Shown here: positions 20,148-29,400 of the stretch, one piece after another
How the letters are laid out: each line of letters opens with the position of its first letter
Numbering within the stretch: position 1 is the stretch's first letter
Origin: Desulfovibrio desulfuricans
Lineage (GTDB): Bacteria > Desulfobacterota > Desulfovibrionia > Desulfovibrionales > Desulfovibrionaceae
DNA: 64,000 nucleotides
Assembly (NCBI RefSeq): GCF_004801255.1
Contig: NZ_CP036295.1
Location: forward strand, 1,190,001-1,254,000
Direction of reading: 5' to 3'
Position numbers and translations under genes: made by a program
The notes under the pieces: model-generated
Databases searched by the model: none
Told to the model about the DNA's origin: nothing
What the model saw: only the letters and a program-made list of their open reading frames with translations

Positions 20148-22130
20148 ATGGCACCCGTTATAGTCGCCAAGGATTTATACAAATGCTACGCCGGTTTTTC
20201 GCCGGTGTTGCGCGGCGTAAACATTGAGGTTCTTCCCGGCGAGATGGTGGCCATCATGGGGCCTTCGGGCTGCGGCAAGTCCACCATGCTGCACGTGCTG
20301 GGGATGCTGCACGCGCCCGATGCCGGGTCGCTCGAAATTCTCGGCAAGGACGTGCTGACGCTCGACCGCGAGCAGACGGCCAGCTTCCGCCGCGGCACCA
20401 TGGGCTTTGTCATGCAGTCAAGCAACCTTTTTGACCACTCCACAGTGTTTGAAAATGTTGAATTTCCACTGATATTCGAAAAGGTTCCACCAGAAGAACG
20501 CTGGGAGCGGGTCATCCGCGCCCTTGAACTGGTGCGGCTTTCGGCGCGCGTGCATTACCGCAGCAACCGTCTGTCGGGCGGCGAGCAGCAGCGTGTGGCC
20601 ATTGCCCGCGCCATGGTCAACAACCCGCGCATCCTGCTGGCTGACGAACCCACGGGCGCGCTGGACGCCAAGACCAGCCGTCTGATCATGGACAACTTTC
20701 GCTCGCTCTGCCACACCGGCGGCGTGTCGATGGTTATGGTCACGCACGACCCCAAGATGGCCGAATTCTGCGACAGCATCTACACGCTTGAAGACGGCAT
20801 TTTGCACTGCCGCAAGCGCGACGTGCCGGAGATGCCCACCACCGTTTCGCACAACCTGCTTCAGGGCGTTGTACCCGTGGTGCGCGGCGCAATGGTTGCC
20901 GAGTGCTTTCCCGAAGCTTCGGGCCAATGCCTTATGGACGAGGCGCACCGCATGCACGCGGCAGGCCTGCTTACCCGCATTTACGCCATCCGCGACAACG
21001 GCCTGCTGGGCAACCCCGATGGATACGCCCTGCCTTTGGCCGTGCGCCGCATCGGCACGCTGCGCGTACTGACCGCCTGTCTTGTCATGCTGCGTCTCAT
21101 GCGCGGGGCCTCGTCCCAGCTGTGGGCGCTTTGGCGCAAACTGCCGGGCCGTGGGCGCTGGGGCAGCCGCTGGTGGGATCATTTGCGCGCCTTTTGCGCC
21201 GGGGCCATGCTTGCGCGCTGGGGGCAGGAAGAAAACATCGAATTTTTGTACGCCGCAGGGGCTCATGGCCCCGCCACGGCCAGCTGGGTAGCCTCGCGCA
21301 TTCTGCATGTGCCGTACGCCTTTGGCGTGCGCGCGCAGGACATTGCCGAGCCTGGCCTTAACTGGGCCGCCAAGGGCGCGGACGCCGTGTTTGTGCGCTG
21401 CGACACAGAGGCCACGCGCGATGCCATGCTGCAGCTGTTGCCCGAGCTGAAAGACAAACTCATGGTGCTGCGCGACCCGCTTACGCTTACGCCGCCCGAC
21501 GAGCCGGAGGAGCAGATGCCCGCCCCCAAAGGCGACGGCCAGGATGGGGTGGAAGACGCAGCGGATCTCAACCTGCTGGCCGTGGGCACCATTGCGCGGC
21601 GCAAGGGCTATGACCTGCTGCTCAGGGCCTGCCGTCTGCTGGCGGACAGAAAAGTGAATTTTTCGTTGACCATCGTGGGACAGGGACCGGAAAAACTGCG
21701 CCTGCGCTGGCTTGCCTGGCGGCTTGGCCTGCGTGGACGCGTGCAGTTTACCGGGCAGGTTCCTCACGAAAATATGGCGGACATGTACAACCGGGCTGAT
21801 GTCTTTGTGGCTCCTGGCCGCAAAACCGCAGGCGGCGAAGCCGACGGCGTGCCTTCTGCTCTGGTGGAAGCGCTTGCCTTTGGTCTGGCTGTGGTCGCCA
21901 GCGATCTGCCCGGCCATGCCGAGGCCGTGAAAGACGGCGGCAATGGGCGTATTGTGCCACAGGATAACGTGGGAGCCCTGGCTGATGTTCTGGAATCCCT
22001 TGCCTCCCGCCCCGATGAACGCAAACGCCTGGGCGACGCGGCGCGCAAGTCCGTGTTTGCGCTTGCCGATGCCGACCGTACCGAGGCCCGGCTGAGCGAA
22101 CTGATCAAAAAGGCCTGCGGTAAAGCCTGA
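20148..22130 (+). CDS. Fusion of MacB-type ABC ATPase with a GT4 glycosyltransferase
   Basis: 660 residues in one frame. Residues about 5-225 are an ABC ATPase of the LolD/MacB class: GPSGCGKST (Walker A), [15 protein letters not shown] (signature), [12 protein letters not shown] (Walker B) and [11 protein letters not shown] (H-loop). Residues about 260-655 are a GT-B glycosyltransferase: [82 protein letters not shown] precedes ATG 20148. The permease lies just upstream. Coupling glycosylation to export in one polypeptide is unusual; the inference is that the sugar is added to the molecule the transporter handles. No internal stop or frame change is seen. Confidence 0.9.
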   Translation: MAPVIVAKDLYKCYAGFSPVLRGVNIEVLPGEMVAIMGPSGCGKSTMLHVLGMLHAPDAGSLEILGKDVLTLDREQTASFRRGTMGFVMQSSNLFDHSTVFENVEFPLIFEKVPPEERWERVIRALELVRLSARVHYRSNRLSGGEQQRVAIARAMVNNPRILLADEPTGALDAKTSRLIMDNFRSLCHTGGVSMVMVTHDPKMAEFCDSIYTLEDGILHCRKRDVPEMPTTVSHNLLQGVVPVVRGAMVAECFPEASGQCLMDEAHRMHAAGLLTRIYAIRDNGLLGNPDGYALPLAVRRIGTLRVLTACLVMLRLMRGASSQLWALWRKLPGRGRWGSRWWDHLRAFCAGAMLARWGQEENIEFLYAAGAHGPATASWVASRILHVPYAFGVRAQDIAEPGLNWAAKGADAVFVRCDTEATRDAMLQLLPELKDKLMVLRDPLTLTPPDEPEEQMPAPKGDGQDGVEDAADLNLLAVGTIARRKGYDLLLRACRLLADRKVNFSLTIVGQGPEKLRLRWLAWRLGLRGRVQFTGQVPHENMADMYNRADVFVAPGRKTAGGEADGVPSALVEALAFGLAVVASDLPGHAEAVKDGGNGRIVPQDNVGALADVLESLASRPDERKRLGDAARKSVFALADADRTEARLSELIKKACGKA

Positions 22131-22148
22131 TCCCGCCGGGAGAGCGCC

Positions 22149-23609
22149 ATGAATTTTGACGGAGTGCGCGTATTGGTTGTGGGCGATGTGATGCTTGACC
22201 ATTACATTGCCGGGCAGGTCAAAAGGATTTCGCCCGAGGCTCCAGTGCCTGTCGTTTCTGTGGCAAAGCGCTGGTCTGTGCCTGGCGGCGCGGCCAACGT
22301 GGCGCGCAATCTGGCCCGGCTGGGCGTGGATGTGGCCGTGGCCGGGGTAGTGGGGCAGGATGCCGCAGCAGAAGAACTGCGGGCGGCTCTTGCAGCAGAG
22401 GGCATTGGCGACGGCCTGGCTGCTTCCGCCTTCCGGCGCACCACCTGCAAAACGCGTGTGCTGGCGCAGGGGCAGCAACTGCTGCGGCTTGACGAAGAAA
22501 TAAGCGCCCCCCTGGCCGCCGACGAAGCCGAGGCGCTGGAAAGTCGGGTGCTCTCCCTCCTGCAGGGGCGTCAGGCGGTAATACTGTCTGACTACGCCAA
22601 GGGCGTACTGCTTGAAACGGCCAACGGCAGCAATTTGTGCCGTGTTGTCATTGAGGCTGCGCGCAGTTTGGGCATTGCCGTGCTGGTCGACCCCAAGGGC
22701 AGCGACTGGCGGCGTTACGCCGGTGCGCACTGCGTAACCCCCAATGCCGGTGAATTTGACGTGGCCTGCGGACTTGAGGTGAACGCAAAGCTTGACCGGT
22801 CAAAGCGCGAATCTCTCGCTGCCGAGCTGCGGGCCCGATTTGGCATCGAGCGGCTGCTTGTTACGCGCGGCCCCAAGGGCATGGCTCTTTTCTGCCCCGG
22901 CGAATCGCCGGTTTACTGCCGCGCCGCCGTGCGCGAAGTGGCCGACGTTTCCGGCGCTGGCGATACTGCCATTGCCACCCTTGCCGCCTGCGTGGGCAAG
23001 GGGTTGCCCTGGGCCGAAAGCATGCACCTTGCCAATGCTGCGGCGGGGGTGGCCGTGGGTAAAATGGGTACGGCCCCTGTGTCGCTTGCCGAACTCAATG
23101 AGGCTCTGCGCGAGCAGAGCGACAACCCAAAGCTGTTCAGCCTGCCAAACCTTGTGGAAAAAATTGAAGAATGGCGCAGAAAGGGCGAAACCGTCGTTTT
23201 TACCAACGGCTGCTTTGACCTGCTGCATCCGGGGCATATTTCGCTTATCCGGCAAAGCGCAGCCCAGGGCGACCGCCTTGTGGTGGGCCTCAACAGCGAT
23301 GCCTCGGTGCGACGCCTCAAGGGCCCCACGCGCCCCATCCAGAACGAAAACAGCCGGGCGCTGCTGCTGGCGGCCCTGTCGGACGTTGACGCCATTGTGC
23401 TGTTTGGCGAAGACACCCCCCTTGAACTCATTACGGCCCTGCGCCCCGATGTGCTGGTAAAAGGCAGCGACTACAGCCTTGATGCGGTTGTGGGCGCGGA
23501 TGTCGTGCAGCAGGGTGGCGGCAGGGTTTACCTTGCCCGTCTGGTCGACGGATGCAGCACCACGGGCATAGTGCGCAAAATAGACGACCAGCAGCGGGGA
23601 TTGTCATAA
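22149..23609 (+). CDS. hldE: Bifunctional heptose-7-phosphate kinase / heptose-1-phosphate adenylyltransferase
   Basis: 486 residues, the usual length. The N-terminal ribokinase-type domain (about 1-320) shows VLVVGDVMLDHYI, PGGAANVARNLARLG and DVSGAGDTAIA; the C-terminal nucleotidyltransferase domain (about 345-486) shows FTNGCFDLLHPGHI, VVGLNSDASVRRLKG and VKGSDYS. The enzyme makes ADP-heptose precursors for LPS inner core. GGGAGAG precedes ATG 22149. It follows the fusion gene by 18 bp and is probably cotranscribed, which ties the block to LPS or related glycolipid assembly. Confidence 0.95.
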   Translation: MNFDGVRVLVVGDVMLDHYIAGQVKRISPEAPVPVVSVAKRWSVPGGAANVARNLARLGVDVAVAGVVGQDAAAEELRAALAAEGIGDGLAASAFRRTTCKTRVLAQGQQLLRLDEEISAPLAADEAEALESRVLSLLQGRQAVILSDYAKGVLLETANGSNLCRVVIEAARSLGIAVLVDPKGSDWRRYAGAHCVTPNAGEFDVACGLEVNAKLDRSKRESLAAELRARFGIERLLVTRGPKGMALFCPGESPVYCRAAVREVADVSGAGDTAIATLAACVGKGLPWAESMHLANAAAGVAVGKMGTAPVSLAELNEALREQSDNPKLFSLPNLVEKIEEWRRKGETVVFTNGCFDLLHPGHISLIRQSAAQGDRLVVGLNSDASVRRLKGPTRPIQNENSRALLLAALSDVDAIVLFGEDTPLELITALRPDVLVKGSDYSLDAVVGADVVQQGGGRVYLARLVDGCSTTGIVRKIDDQQRGLS

Positions 23610-23633
23610 CCCGGAGATGCCTGGCGACGTTCA

Positions 23634-24617
23634 ATGCAACGCATATTCGCAGCCGATATAGGTGGAACCAACGCAAGGTTTGCCCTGTTCAGCGAGTATG
23701 AGGGCAACCTCACGCTCAAGCTTGCGGTGTGGGCAAAGTCGGCTGAGCTGACCACTGCCGAAGACATGCTGCAAGCCATGCAGCAACTTTTGCAGACCCC
23801 TTTTGCCGCTGGCGACAGACTTGCCGTCGCCCTGGCCGGGCCAACGCGCGGGCTGCAGGGCAGGCTCACCAACGGCGGGCTGCGGGTCGACCTGAGCGGG
23901 GCCGGGCAGAGGTACGGTCTGTCTGGCTGCTTGCTGGTCAACGATTTTGCCGCGCAGGCCTTTGCCACGCTGACGTCCTCCGGCACTGCCGCCAGACGGC
24001 TGCGCGGCGTCCCCCCTCTCCCCGCAGACGCTTGCACTGCAACACGAGCCGTGCTTGGCGCGGGCACGGGCCTTGGCGCGGCTTCGCTCATCCGTTGCGG
24101 AGGCCCGGACGGCAGGTGGATGGCTGTTCCCTCCGAAGCCGGGCACGCGGCCTTTCCCTTTGTGGGGGCAGAGGAGCAGGCTTACCAGGCCTTTTTGCGC
24201 CGCGAGCTTGGGCACGAATACCCTACTGTGGAAAACGTGCTCTGCGGCGAGGGGCTCTCCCTGCTGCACTATTATCTTTCGGGCCAGTTTTTTTATCCTC
24301 CTGCGGTCGGGGCCGAGGCCCTCGCGTGCGAATCCCCCACACTTCACTGGTACGCCCGTTTTATCGGGCGCTTTTGCCGTCAGTGGGCGCTGAGCACCTT
24401 GTGCCGTGGCGGCCTGTGGATTGCCGGGGGCATCATTGCCAAAAATCCGCTGTGCGTAACGCACCAGGGTTTTGCGCATGAGCTTGAGCTGGCTGTCGGC
24501 GCCAGCGATCTGGTGGCGGGCGTCCCCATATACCTTGTCGCGGATGCAAACAGCGGGCTGTGGGGCGCGGCGCGTGCCGCAGTGGAATATGGGTGCGGGC
24601 AAACAAACCCTGCGTGA
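23634..24617 (+). CDS. glk: Glucokinase
   Basis: 327 residues of the bacterial Glk (ROK-unrelated, hexokinase-like) family. Seen: IFAADIGGTNARFALF (phosphate 1), RLAVALAGPTRG, GCLLVNDFAAQA, VLGAGTGLGAASL (adenosine region) and VPSEAGHAAFP. It phosphorylates glucose with ATP in the cytoplasm. It follows hldE by 24 bp and ends the rightward run. In an envelope gene block it may feed hexose phosphate into nucleotide-sugar synthesis. The ribosome site (GGAGATG) is far from ATG 23634, so the start is slightly uncertain. Confidence 0.92.
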   Translation: MQRIFAADIGGTNARFALFSEYEGNLTLKLAVWAKSAELTTAEDMLQAMQQLLQTPFAAGDRLAVALAGPTRGLQGRLTNGGLRVDLSGAGQRYGLSGCLLVNDFAAQAFATLTSSGTAARRLRGVPPLPADACTATRAVLGAGTGLGAASLIRCGGPDGRWMAVPSEAGHAAFPFVGAEEQAYQAFLRRELGHEYPTVENVLCGEGLSLLHYYLSGQFFYPPAVGAEALACESPTLHWYARFIGRFCRQWALSTLCRGGLWIAGGIIAKNPLCVTHQGFAHELELAVGASDLVAGVPIYLVADANSGLWGAARAAVEYGCGQTNPA

Positions 24618-24942
24618 ACTAATGGCTGCGGCGGGGCAGAGGGCATTGTTGCAATTTGCCCGCGCATCTTGACGCCTTTTTGAAAGTTATTTATGTACCC
24701 GCTCTGCGACAGATGAGTCTTTGCGCGCTCTGTGCGCGCATGTGGCGCGGGTCTGCGGCTTTTTTTAGCGCCGCACGGCTTGTTGATCCACTTTTTTTTT
24801 CTGAATCGTATCCATATTCCCGATAATATGGTCAATCATTGCAGGCTTTTTTTTACCGCGAGCAAGTCTTAGTCTTTTGGTTGAGTTTGGGCTTGACAGA
24901 AATCCGCGATAACAGTAATTTTTAGCAACACTGGAGGCTCGT
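24618..24942. other. Intergenic region upstream of perR with candidate regulatory sites
   Basis: 325 bp without a gene. An inverted repeat, CCATATT-CCCGAT-AATATGG, lies at 24812-24831 and could be an operator. A TTGACA box at 24893-24898 with TAATTT 17 bp downstream is a plausible perR promoter. TGCGCGC-TCTG-TGCGCGCA at 24722-24740 is a weak hairpin that may end the glk transcript. Confidence 0.5.
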
Positions 24943-25350
24943 ATGGCCCAAACACAAACACGAATGACCCGGCAGCGTGCAGTTATTCTGGAAGAACTGC
25001 GCAAGCTCAAGAGCCATCCGACGGCGGACGAACTGTACAGCATCGTACGGGAGCGCCTGCCCCGGATCAGCTTGGGAACCGTATATCGCAATCTGGATTT
25101 TCTGGCGGACAGCGGCGAGATTCGCCGTCTTGAGGCAGCGGGTTCGACCAAACGGTTTGACGGCGATATCTCGCACCATCAGCATGTGCGCTGCGTATAC
25201 TGCGGGCGCATTGGCGATGTGGAAGACGTAAAGCAGGCTCCCCCTGTCGAGGGCATGCACGCCATGGGCTTTGCGCGCATACTCAGCTCGCGGGTGGAGT
25301 ACGACGGGGTTTGCGAAATCTGCGCCAACTCGCTGGAAATAACCCAGTAG
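24943..25350 (+). CDS. perR: PerR-type Fur family repressor
   Basis: 135 residues. Winged helix at about 5-85 (MTRQRAVILEELR, ADELYSIVRERLPRISLGTVYRNLDFL) and a dimerisation domain with HHQHVRCVYCGRIGDV and GVCEICANS, giving the two C-x2-C pairs of the structural zinc site. Fur-family PerR proteins sense peroxide through metal-catalysed oxidation. GGAGG lies five bases before ATG 24943. It sits 106 bp upstream of bfr and rd2, which fits control of iron storage and oxidative stress genes. Assignment as PerR rather than Fur is based on the neighbours and overall likeness. Confidence 0.85.
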   Translation: MAQTQTRMTRQRAVILEELRKLKSHPTADELYSIVRERLPRISLGTVYRNLDFLADSGEIRRLEAAGSTKRFDGDISHHQHVRCVYCGRIGDVEDVKQAPPVEGMHAMGFARILSSRVEYDGVCEICANSLEITQ

Positions 25351-25456
25351 ATCTGAAAATGTTTTGCGGCGTGCGCTCCGTTTGCTTGAGACATTTCACC
25401 ATTCGTATTATCAATAAAGCATCTTGAACCTGTTATATAACCAAGGAGCTTGCGTC

Positions 25457-25996
25457 ATGGCTGAAAACAGGGAAAGCCGCAAGGCCAAAGTCATCGAAGT
25501 GCTCAACAAGGCACGTGCCATGGAGCTGTTTGCCATCCATCAGTATATGAACCAGCATTACAACCTGGACGATATGGATTACGGCGAGCTGGCTGCCAAC
25601 ATGAAGCTCATTGCCATTGACGAAATGCGTCATGCCGAAAACTTTGCCGAACGCATCAAGGAGCTGGGCGGCGAGCCCACCACGCAAAAAGACGGCAAGA
25701 TCGTTACCGGGCAGGAAGTTTCCGCTATTTACGGGGCCGATGCCAATCAGGAAGAAATCACCATTGAGGCTTACAGCGGTTTTCTTGCCATCTGCAAGGA
25801 AGCGGGCGACATCGTTTCCTCGCGCCTCTTTGAGCGTATTATTGATGAAGAGCAGGCCCACCTAACCTATTACGACAACATTGACGGCCACATCAAAAAG
25901 CTGGGCGATACTTACCTTGCCAAGATAGCGGGTACGCCCTCCACCACTGGGCCCGCCACTAAGGGCTTTGTAACCGCTACCCCTGCAGCGGGCTAG
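25457..25996 (+). CDS. bfr: Bacterioferritin
   Basis: 179 residues. It resembles the characterised D. desulfuricans bacterioferritin, known for carrying Fe-coproporphyrin III. The ferritin four-helix bundle shows the di-iron ligands in ARAMELFAIHQY, IAIDEMRHAENF and IIDEEQAHLTYY; the Met in DEMRH corresponds to the haem ligand region. It stores iron and detoxifies oxygen or peroxide in the cytoplasm. AAGGAG lies eight bases before ATG 25457; an upstream non-ATG start at 25424 is unlikely. A rubredoxin gene follows 12 bp downstream, the arrangement reported for D. desulfuricans ATCC 27774. Confidence 0.95.
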   Translation: MAENRESRKAKVIEVLNKARAMELFAIHQYMNQHYNLDDMDYGELAANMKLIAIDEMRHAENFAERIKELGGEPTTQKDGKIVTGQEVSAIYGADANQEEITIEAYSGFLAICKEAGDIVSSRLFERIIDEEQAHLTYYDNIDGHIKKLGDTYLAKIAGTPSTTGPATKGFVTATPAAG

Positions 25997-26008
25997 GTGG
26001 AGCGGACG

Positions 26009-26197
26009 ATGGCCGACCCCAAGGATATGTGGCGCTGCCAGATGGTCAATTGCGGTTATGTTTACGACCCCGACCGGGGAGACAAACGCCACAAGATACC
26101 GGCTGGCACACGATTTGAAGACTTGCCTGAAGACTGGTGCTGCCCGGTGTGCGGCGCAACAAAAAAGAGCTTTCGTCCCTTGAGCGATGAAAGCTAG
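26009..26197 (+). CDS. Rubredoxin-2 with a C-x4-C iron site
   Basis: 62 residues. The Fe(Cys)4 ligands are Cys10 and Cys15 in the [12 protein letters not shown] loop and Cys45 and Cys48 in CPVCG. The first pair is spaced C-x4-C instead of the usual C-x2-C, the known mark of D. desulfuricans rubredoxin-2. It is a one-electron carrier, proposed to reduce bacterioferritin for iron release. ATG 26009 is preferred over GTG 25997 because it matches the expected N-terminus. The gene is followed by a strong terminator and forms an operon with bfr. Confidence 0.95.
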   Translation: MADPKDMWRCQMVNCGYVYDPDRGDKRHKIPAGTRFEDLPEDWCCPVCGATKKSFRPLSDES

Positions 26198-26240
26198 GGG
26201 CTGCATGCGCAATTAAGCTCCCTTTAGTGTATCCTTAATG

Positions 26241-26289
26241 GGCCCGTTTTCCCTGCTTGCTTTGCGGCAAAGGGAAAATGGGCCTTTTT
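26241..26289 (+). terminator. Rho-independent terminator of bfr-rd2
   Basis: GGCCCGTTTTCCCT (26241-26254) pairs with AGGGAAAATGGGCC (26271-26284) with one G-T pair, followed by TTTTT. Confidence 0.88.
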
Positions 26290-26528
26290 GCGGCCGTAGA
26301 CAGGCCCAAAAAGCAAATATACGCGCCTGCCAATGGATTGCCCGCCTGCGTGACGCCTGCGTGAAGCGTGGGGCAACCGTCTGCAGGCGTCATTTTTATG
26401 GGGTGTTGTCTTGGTTGTGTATAAATGCACAGGCGCATGTTCATGGTGTGTTTTTTTGCACAGTCAAGGATTGAAAATTATACATAATACGCTGTTATCA
26501 TTTAAATCTAGCGCACTGCTCAACTTGA

Positions 26529-26551
26529 TGCAATATTGCAACAGGTTGCAA
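26529..26551. promoter_or_regulatory. Candidate activator binding site upstream of the sigma-54-type promoter
   Basis: Two overlapping palindromes: TGCAATATTGCA (26529-26540) and TTGCAACAGGTTGCAA (26536-26551). They lie about 280 bp upstream of the -24/-12 promoter, a usual distance for an enhancer-binding protein. The surrounding 26460-26890 is AT-rich and holds no gene. The link to the activator at 29401 is inference. Confidence 0.5.
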
Positions 26552-26826
26552 TTTGATTCTAACTATCGAGAATAACTAGCATTACTTATAATATAAGGTA
26601 ATTATTTTAGCGTGTTAGAAATGTTAAAATATTTTGTTCACCCCATGGGGGGGGACAAATGCTGGGCAGCCCTACCGCACAACGGTGAGGCTGGTGCGGC
26701 ATTTTGCTGGTATTTATGGTCTGGTTGTTGGAAAAAATATTTAATACGCTGATATCTTTATTATTTTTTATTGATATTAGCAGCTGATTACTTTAATCGG
26801 ACTGTTTTTGCACTCAATTTCACAAT

Positions 26827-26842
26827 AGGCACGCTTTTTGCC
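26827..26842 (+). promoter_or_regulatory. Sigma-54 (-24/-12) promoter
   Basis: AGGCACGCTTTTTGCC: GG at 26828-26829 and GC at 26840-26841 are separated by exactly ten bases, and GGCAC-N5-TTGC follows the RpoN consensus. A transcript would start near 26853, about 42 bases before the amidohydrolase start. A PAS/AAA+ activator gene lies in the same cluster. Confidence 0.75.
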
Positions 26843-26894
26843 TTTAGGGATGCACAGCCGCAAGGCGCAATTTTTATTCCTAAAGGTACGCATT

Positions 26895-27728
26895 ATGAAA
26901 ATCATAGATTTCCGTTTTCGTCCCAGCACCCCCGACGCCGTCAAGGGCATGCTTGCAAACAAGGTGTTCGGCGGCATGTTTGAGTTCTTTAACTACGCGG
27001 ACAGAGCCAAGCCGGAGCCCATTGAAAAGATCGTTGCCGACATGGACAAAAGGGGCGTCGTCAAGGGCGTCGTAACCGGGCGTGATGCCGAAACAACGTA
27101 CGGTCTTGGCTCCGCCAACCCCGGCATACTCGAGCTCATGCGCCTGTACCCCGACAAATTTATCGGGTTTGCCGGTCTTGACCCCCACAAGGGCATGGAC
27201 GCCACCGCCGAGCTTACCCGCATGGTGAGCCTTGGCATGCGGGGCGCGGCCATTGATCCTTACCTTGCGCGCATTCCCGCAAGCCACGCCAGGTTTTACC
27301 CCATCTACGCCAAATGCTGCGAGCTCGACGTGCCCATCGTCATCACGACTGGCCCGGCCACGCTGGTTGACGGCGCTGTGATGGACGACGCGCACCCCCG
27401 GCACATCGACCGCGTCGCCGCCGACTTTCCCAAGCTCAAGATTGTCATCAGCCACGGCTGCTACCCCTGGGTGAGCGAGGCCATCATGACCGTGCACCGC
27501 AACCGCAACGTGTTTATCGACCTTGCGGAATATGAGGAGCAGCCTTTTTCAGAGGGCTACATCAAGGCCGCCAACAGCCTTATCGGCGACAAGGTGCTTT
27601 TTGCCAGCGCCGCGCCCTTTATGGATTTTCAGGAGCAGATCGACCTTTACAAGCGCCTGCCCTTTACGCCGCAAACACTTCAAAACGTCATGTACAACAA
27701 CGCGGCCCGGCTGCTCAACATCAAATAA
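26895..27728 (+). CDS. Amidohydrolase-2 family protein
   Basis: 277 residues, a TIM-barrel protein of the metal-dependent amidohydrolase/decarboxylase (Amidohydro_2) family: KIIDFRFRPS at the start, FIGFAGLDPHKGMDA, RGAAIDPYLARIPASHARFY, LKIVISHGCYPWVSEAI (the conserved GHxG-like His) and a C-terminal NVMYNNAARLLNI helix typical of the family. The HxH motif of the first strand reads DFRFRP, so the first metal pair is missing; catalysis may differ. ATG 26895 follows AAAGG and a sigma-54-type promoter. It is followed by an MHS transporter, suggesting uptake and breakdown of a carboxylic or aromatic acid. Confidence 0.82.
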   Translation: MKIIDFRFRPSTPDAVKGMLANKVFGGMFEFFNYADRAKPEPIEKIVADMDKRGVVKGVVTGRDAETTYGLGSANPGILELMRLYPDKFIGFAGLDPHKGMDATAELTRMVSLGMRGAAIDPYLARIPASHARFYPIYAKCCELDVPIVITTGPATLVDGAVMDDAHPRHIDRVAADFPKLKIVISHGCYPWVSEAIMTVHRNRNVFIDLAEYEEQPFSEGYIKAANSLIGDKVLFASAAPFMDFQEQIDLYKRLPFTPQTLQNVMYNNAARLLNIK

Positions 27729-27913
27729 TCGTACAGGGGCGGGTGCGCCGTACGCGCCTGCCCGGCCGAGCTAAACCGGGAGCGGATGATCGGCTTCGCC
27801 TCCCGGCAAAAGATATCCGAAGTGGCAAATTGGGAATGTTCCCCCCCCAGGACGTAGCGCTTTGCCGTAAACGTCAGTAAGTACATTCAGGCGAAAGGAT
27901 CAAAAGGAAAACC

Positions 27914-29296
27914 ATGCATAGCGAACAAATGACTCACGACCAGAAAAAAAATCTGCGCCGCGTTGTGGCCTCGTCCATCATCGGGGCAGTCATCGAATGG
28001 TATGACTTCTTTTTGTATGGCGTTGTGGCCGGGCTTTTTTTCAACAAGCTGTATTTTCCTGATTTTGACGCACGCATAGGTACCATGCTTGCCTTTGCCA
28101 CGTTTGCGGTGGGTTTTGTGGCGCGGCCGTTGGGCGGCGTGATTTTTGGCCACTTTGGCGACAAGCTCGGCCGTAAAAAAATGCTCATTCTGACTCTGGA
28201 AATCATGGGCATCGCCACTGTCTGCATTGGTCTTATCCCCACCTATCACGCCATAGGCATCTGGGCTCCCATTCTGCTTATCCTGTGCCGCCTTGCCCAG
28301 GGCATCGGCCTTGGCGGCGAGTGGGGCGGCGCTGTGCTCATGTCTTACGAATCCGCCCCCGCCGACAGGCGCGCCTTTTACGCCAGCCTGCCGCAGATCG
28401 GCATGTCGCTGGGCCTGCTGCTTGCGTCGGGCATTGTGGGCTTTTTTTCCGTCACGCTTACGGACGAGGCCTTTCTTAACTGGGGCTGGCGCGTAGCCTT
28501 TTTGCTGTCTGCCGTGCTGCTTGCCGTGGGCGGCTACATGCGCAGCACTGTGCAGGAAACCAAGGATTTTTCCGAAGCCAGGCAGCAGATGCCCGAAGCC
28601 AAGTTCCCCCTGCTGGACGCCTTCAAGCGTTACCCCAAGATGATGCTGGCCTGCATGGGCGCGCGGTTTATCGACGGCGTGTCCTTTAACGTCTTTGGCG
28701 TGTATTCGCTGACCTACCTTACGCAGCAGCACGGCATCGGCCGCTCGGCCGCGCTTACCGCCGTGATGATTTCGTCGCTTGTCATGTCCTGCTTTATCCC
28801 CTTCTGGGGCCATATGGCCGACCGGCACGGCAAGGCCAAAATTTACGGCGTGTGCGCTGTACTGCTTGGTATTTCGAGCTTTCCGGCCTTTTGGGTGCTG
28901 CATAATTTTTCCGGCAACTATCTGTGCGTCGTGCTGGCTCTTGCACTGCCTTTCGGCATTCTGCACGCGGCCGTGTTTGGCACCATGTCCAGCGTGTTTT
29001 CTGAAAGCTTCGACGCCTCGGTGCGCTACTCGGGCATTTCATTTGTGTATCAGTTCACCGCCATCTTTGCTTCCGGCATGACCCCCATGGTCGCCACCAT
29101 GCTTACCGGCATGGCCGACGGCGCGCCGTGGTATCTCTGCGGGTATCTGGCCGGCATAGGCCTGCTCAGCGCCCTTTCCACCCTGTGGCTGAGCCGCATG
29201 GCCCGTGCCCGTCGCAACGCGCAGGCTACGCAAAAAATCGTTGCCCAAGCCCCTCAAACTGTGATGGCCGAAGCCACCAGCGCCGAAGGGTTCTAG
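27914..29296 (+). CDS. MFS transporter, metabolite:H+ symporter (MHS) family
   Basis: 460 residues with twelve predicted spans. MHS signatures: SSIIGAVIEWYDFFLYG in the first span, VARPLGGVIFGHFGDKLGRK in the loop between spans 2 and 3, and RLAQGIGLGGEWGGAVLMSYE in span 4. Relatives take up alpha-ketoglutarate, shikimate, citrate or proline-betaine with protons. AAAGGAAAA precedes ATG 27914. It lies 185 bp behind the amidohydrolase gene and probably imports its substrate or a precursor. Confidence 0.92.
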   Translation: MHSEQMTHDQKKNLRRVVASSIIGAVIEWYDFFLYGVVAGLFFNKLYFPDFDARIGTMLAFATFAVGFVARPLGGVIFGHFGDKLGRKKMLILTLEIMGIATVCIGLIPTYHAIGIWAPILLILCRLAQGIGLGGEWGGAVLMSYESAPADRRAFYASLPQIGMSLGLLLASGIVGFFSVTLTDEAFLNWGWRVAFLLSAVLLAVGGYMRSTVQETKDFSEARQQMPEAKFPLLDAFKRYPKMMLACMGARFIDGVSFNVFGVYSLTYLTQQHGIGRSAALTAVMISSLVMSCFIPFWGHMADRHGKAKIYGVCAVLLGISSFPAFWVLHNFSGNYLCVVLALALPFGILHAAVFGTMSSVFSESFDASVRYSGISFVYQFTAIFASGMTPMVATMLTGMADGAPWYLCGYLAGIGLLSALSTLWLSRMARARRNAQATQKIVAQAPQTVMAEATSAEGF

Positions 29297-29305
29297 ATGA
29301 AGCAC

Positions 29306-29375
29306 GCTGCCGGCTTTTGCCAGCCGGCGGCGCCTTTCATTTTGCTCCCATGCCCGGCAAACCGGGCGTGGGAGC
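29306..29375 (+). terminator. Two successive hairpins behind the MHS transporter gene
   Basis: GCCGGC-TTTTGCCA-GCCGGC (29309-29328) is followed by a T-rich stretch, then GCTCCCATGCCCGG-CAAA-CCGGGCGTGGGAGC (29344-29375). The first is a plausible weak terminator; the second sits in the leader of the activator gene and has no T-tract. Confidence 0.5.
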
Positions 29376-29400
29376 GCACTTGCGCCCTGGGAGATAATGC

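Noticed and set aside
20418..22730. 770-codon open frame on the minus strand
   Set aside because: It is antisense to the ABC/glycosyltransferase fusion and hldE genes; composition is typical of a shadow frame in GC-rich DNA, with His-rich low-likeness sequence and no start signal.
23634..24617. ROK-family sugar kinase instead of glucokinase
   Set aside because: The ROK zinc motif (CxCGxxGCxE) is absent and the sequence follows the Glk pattern.
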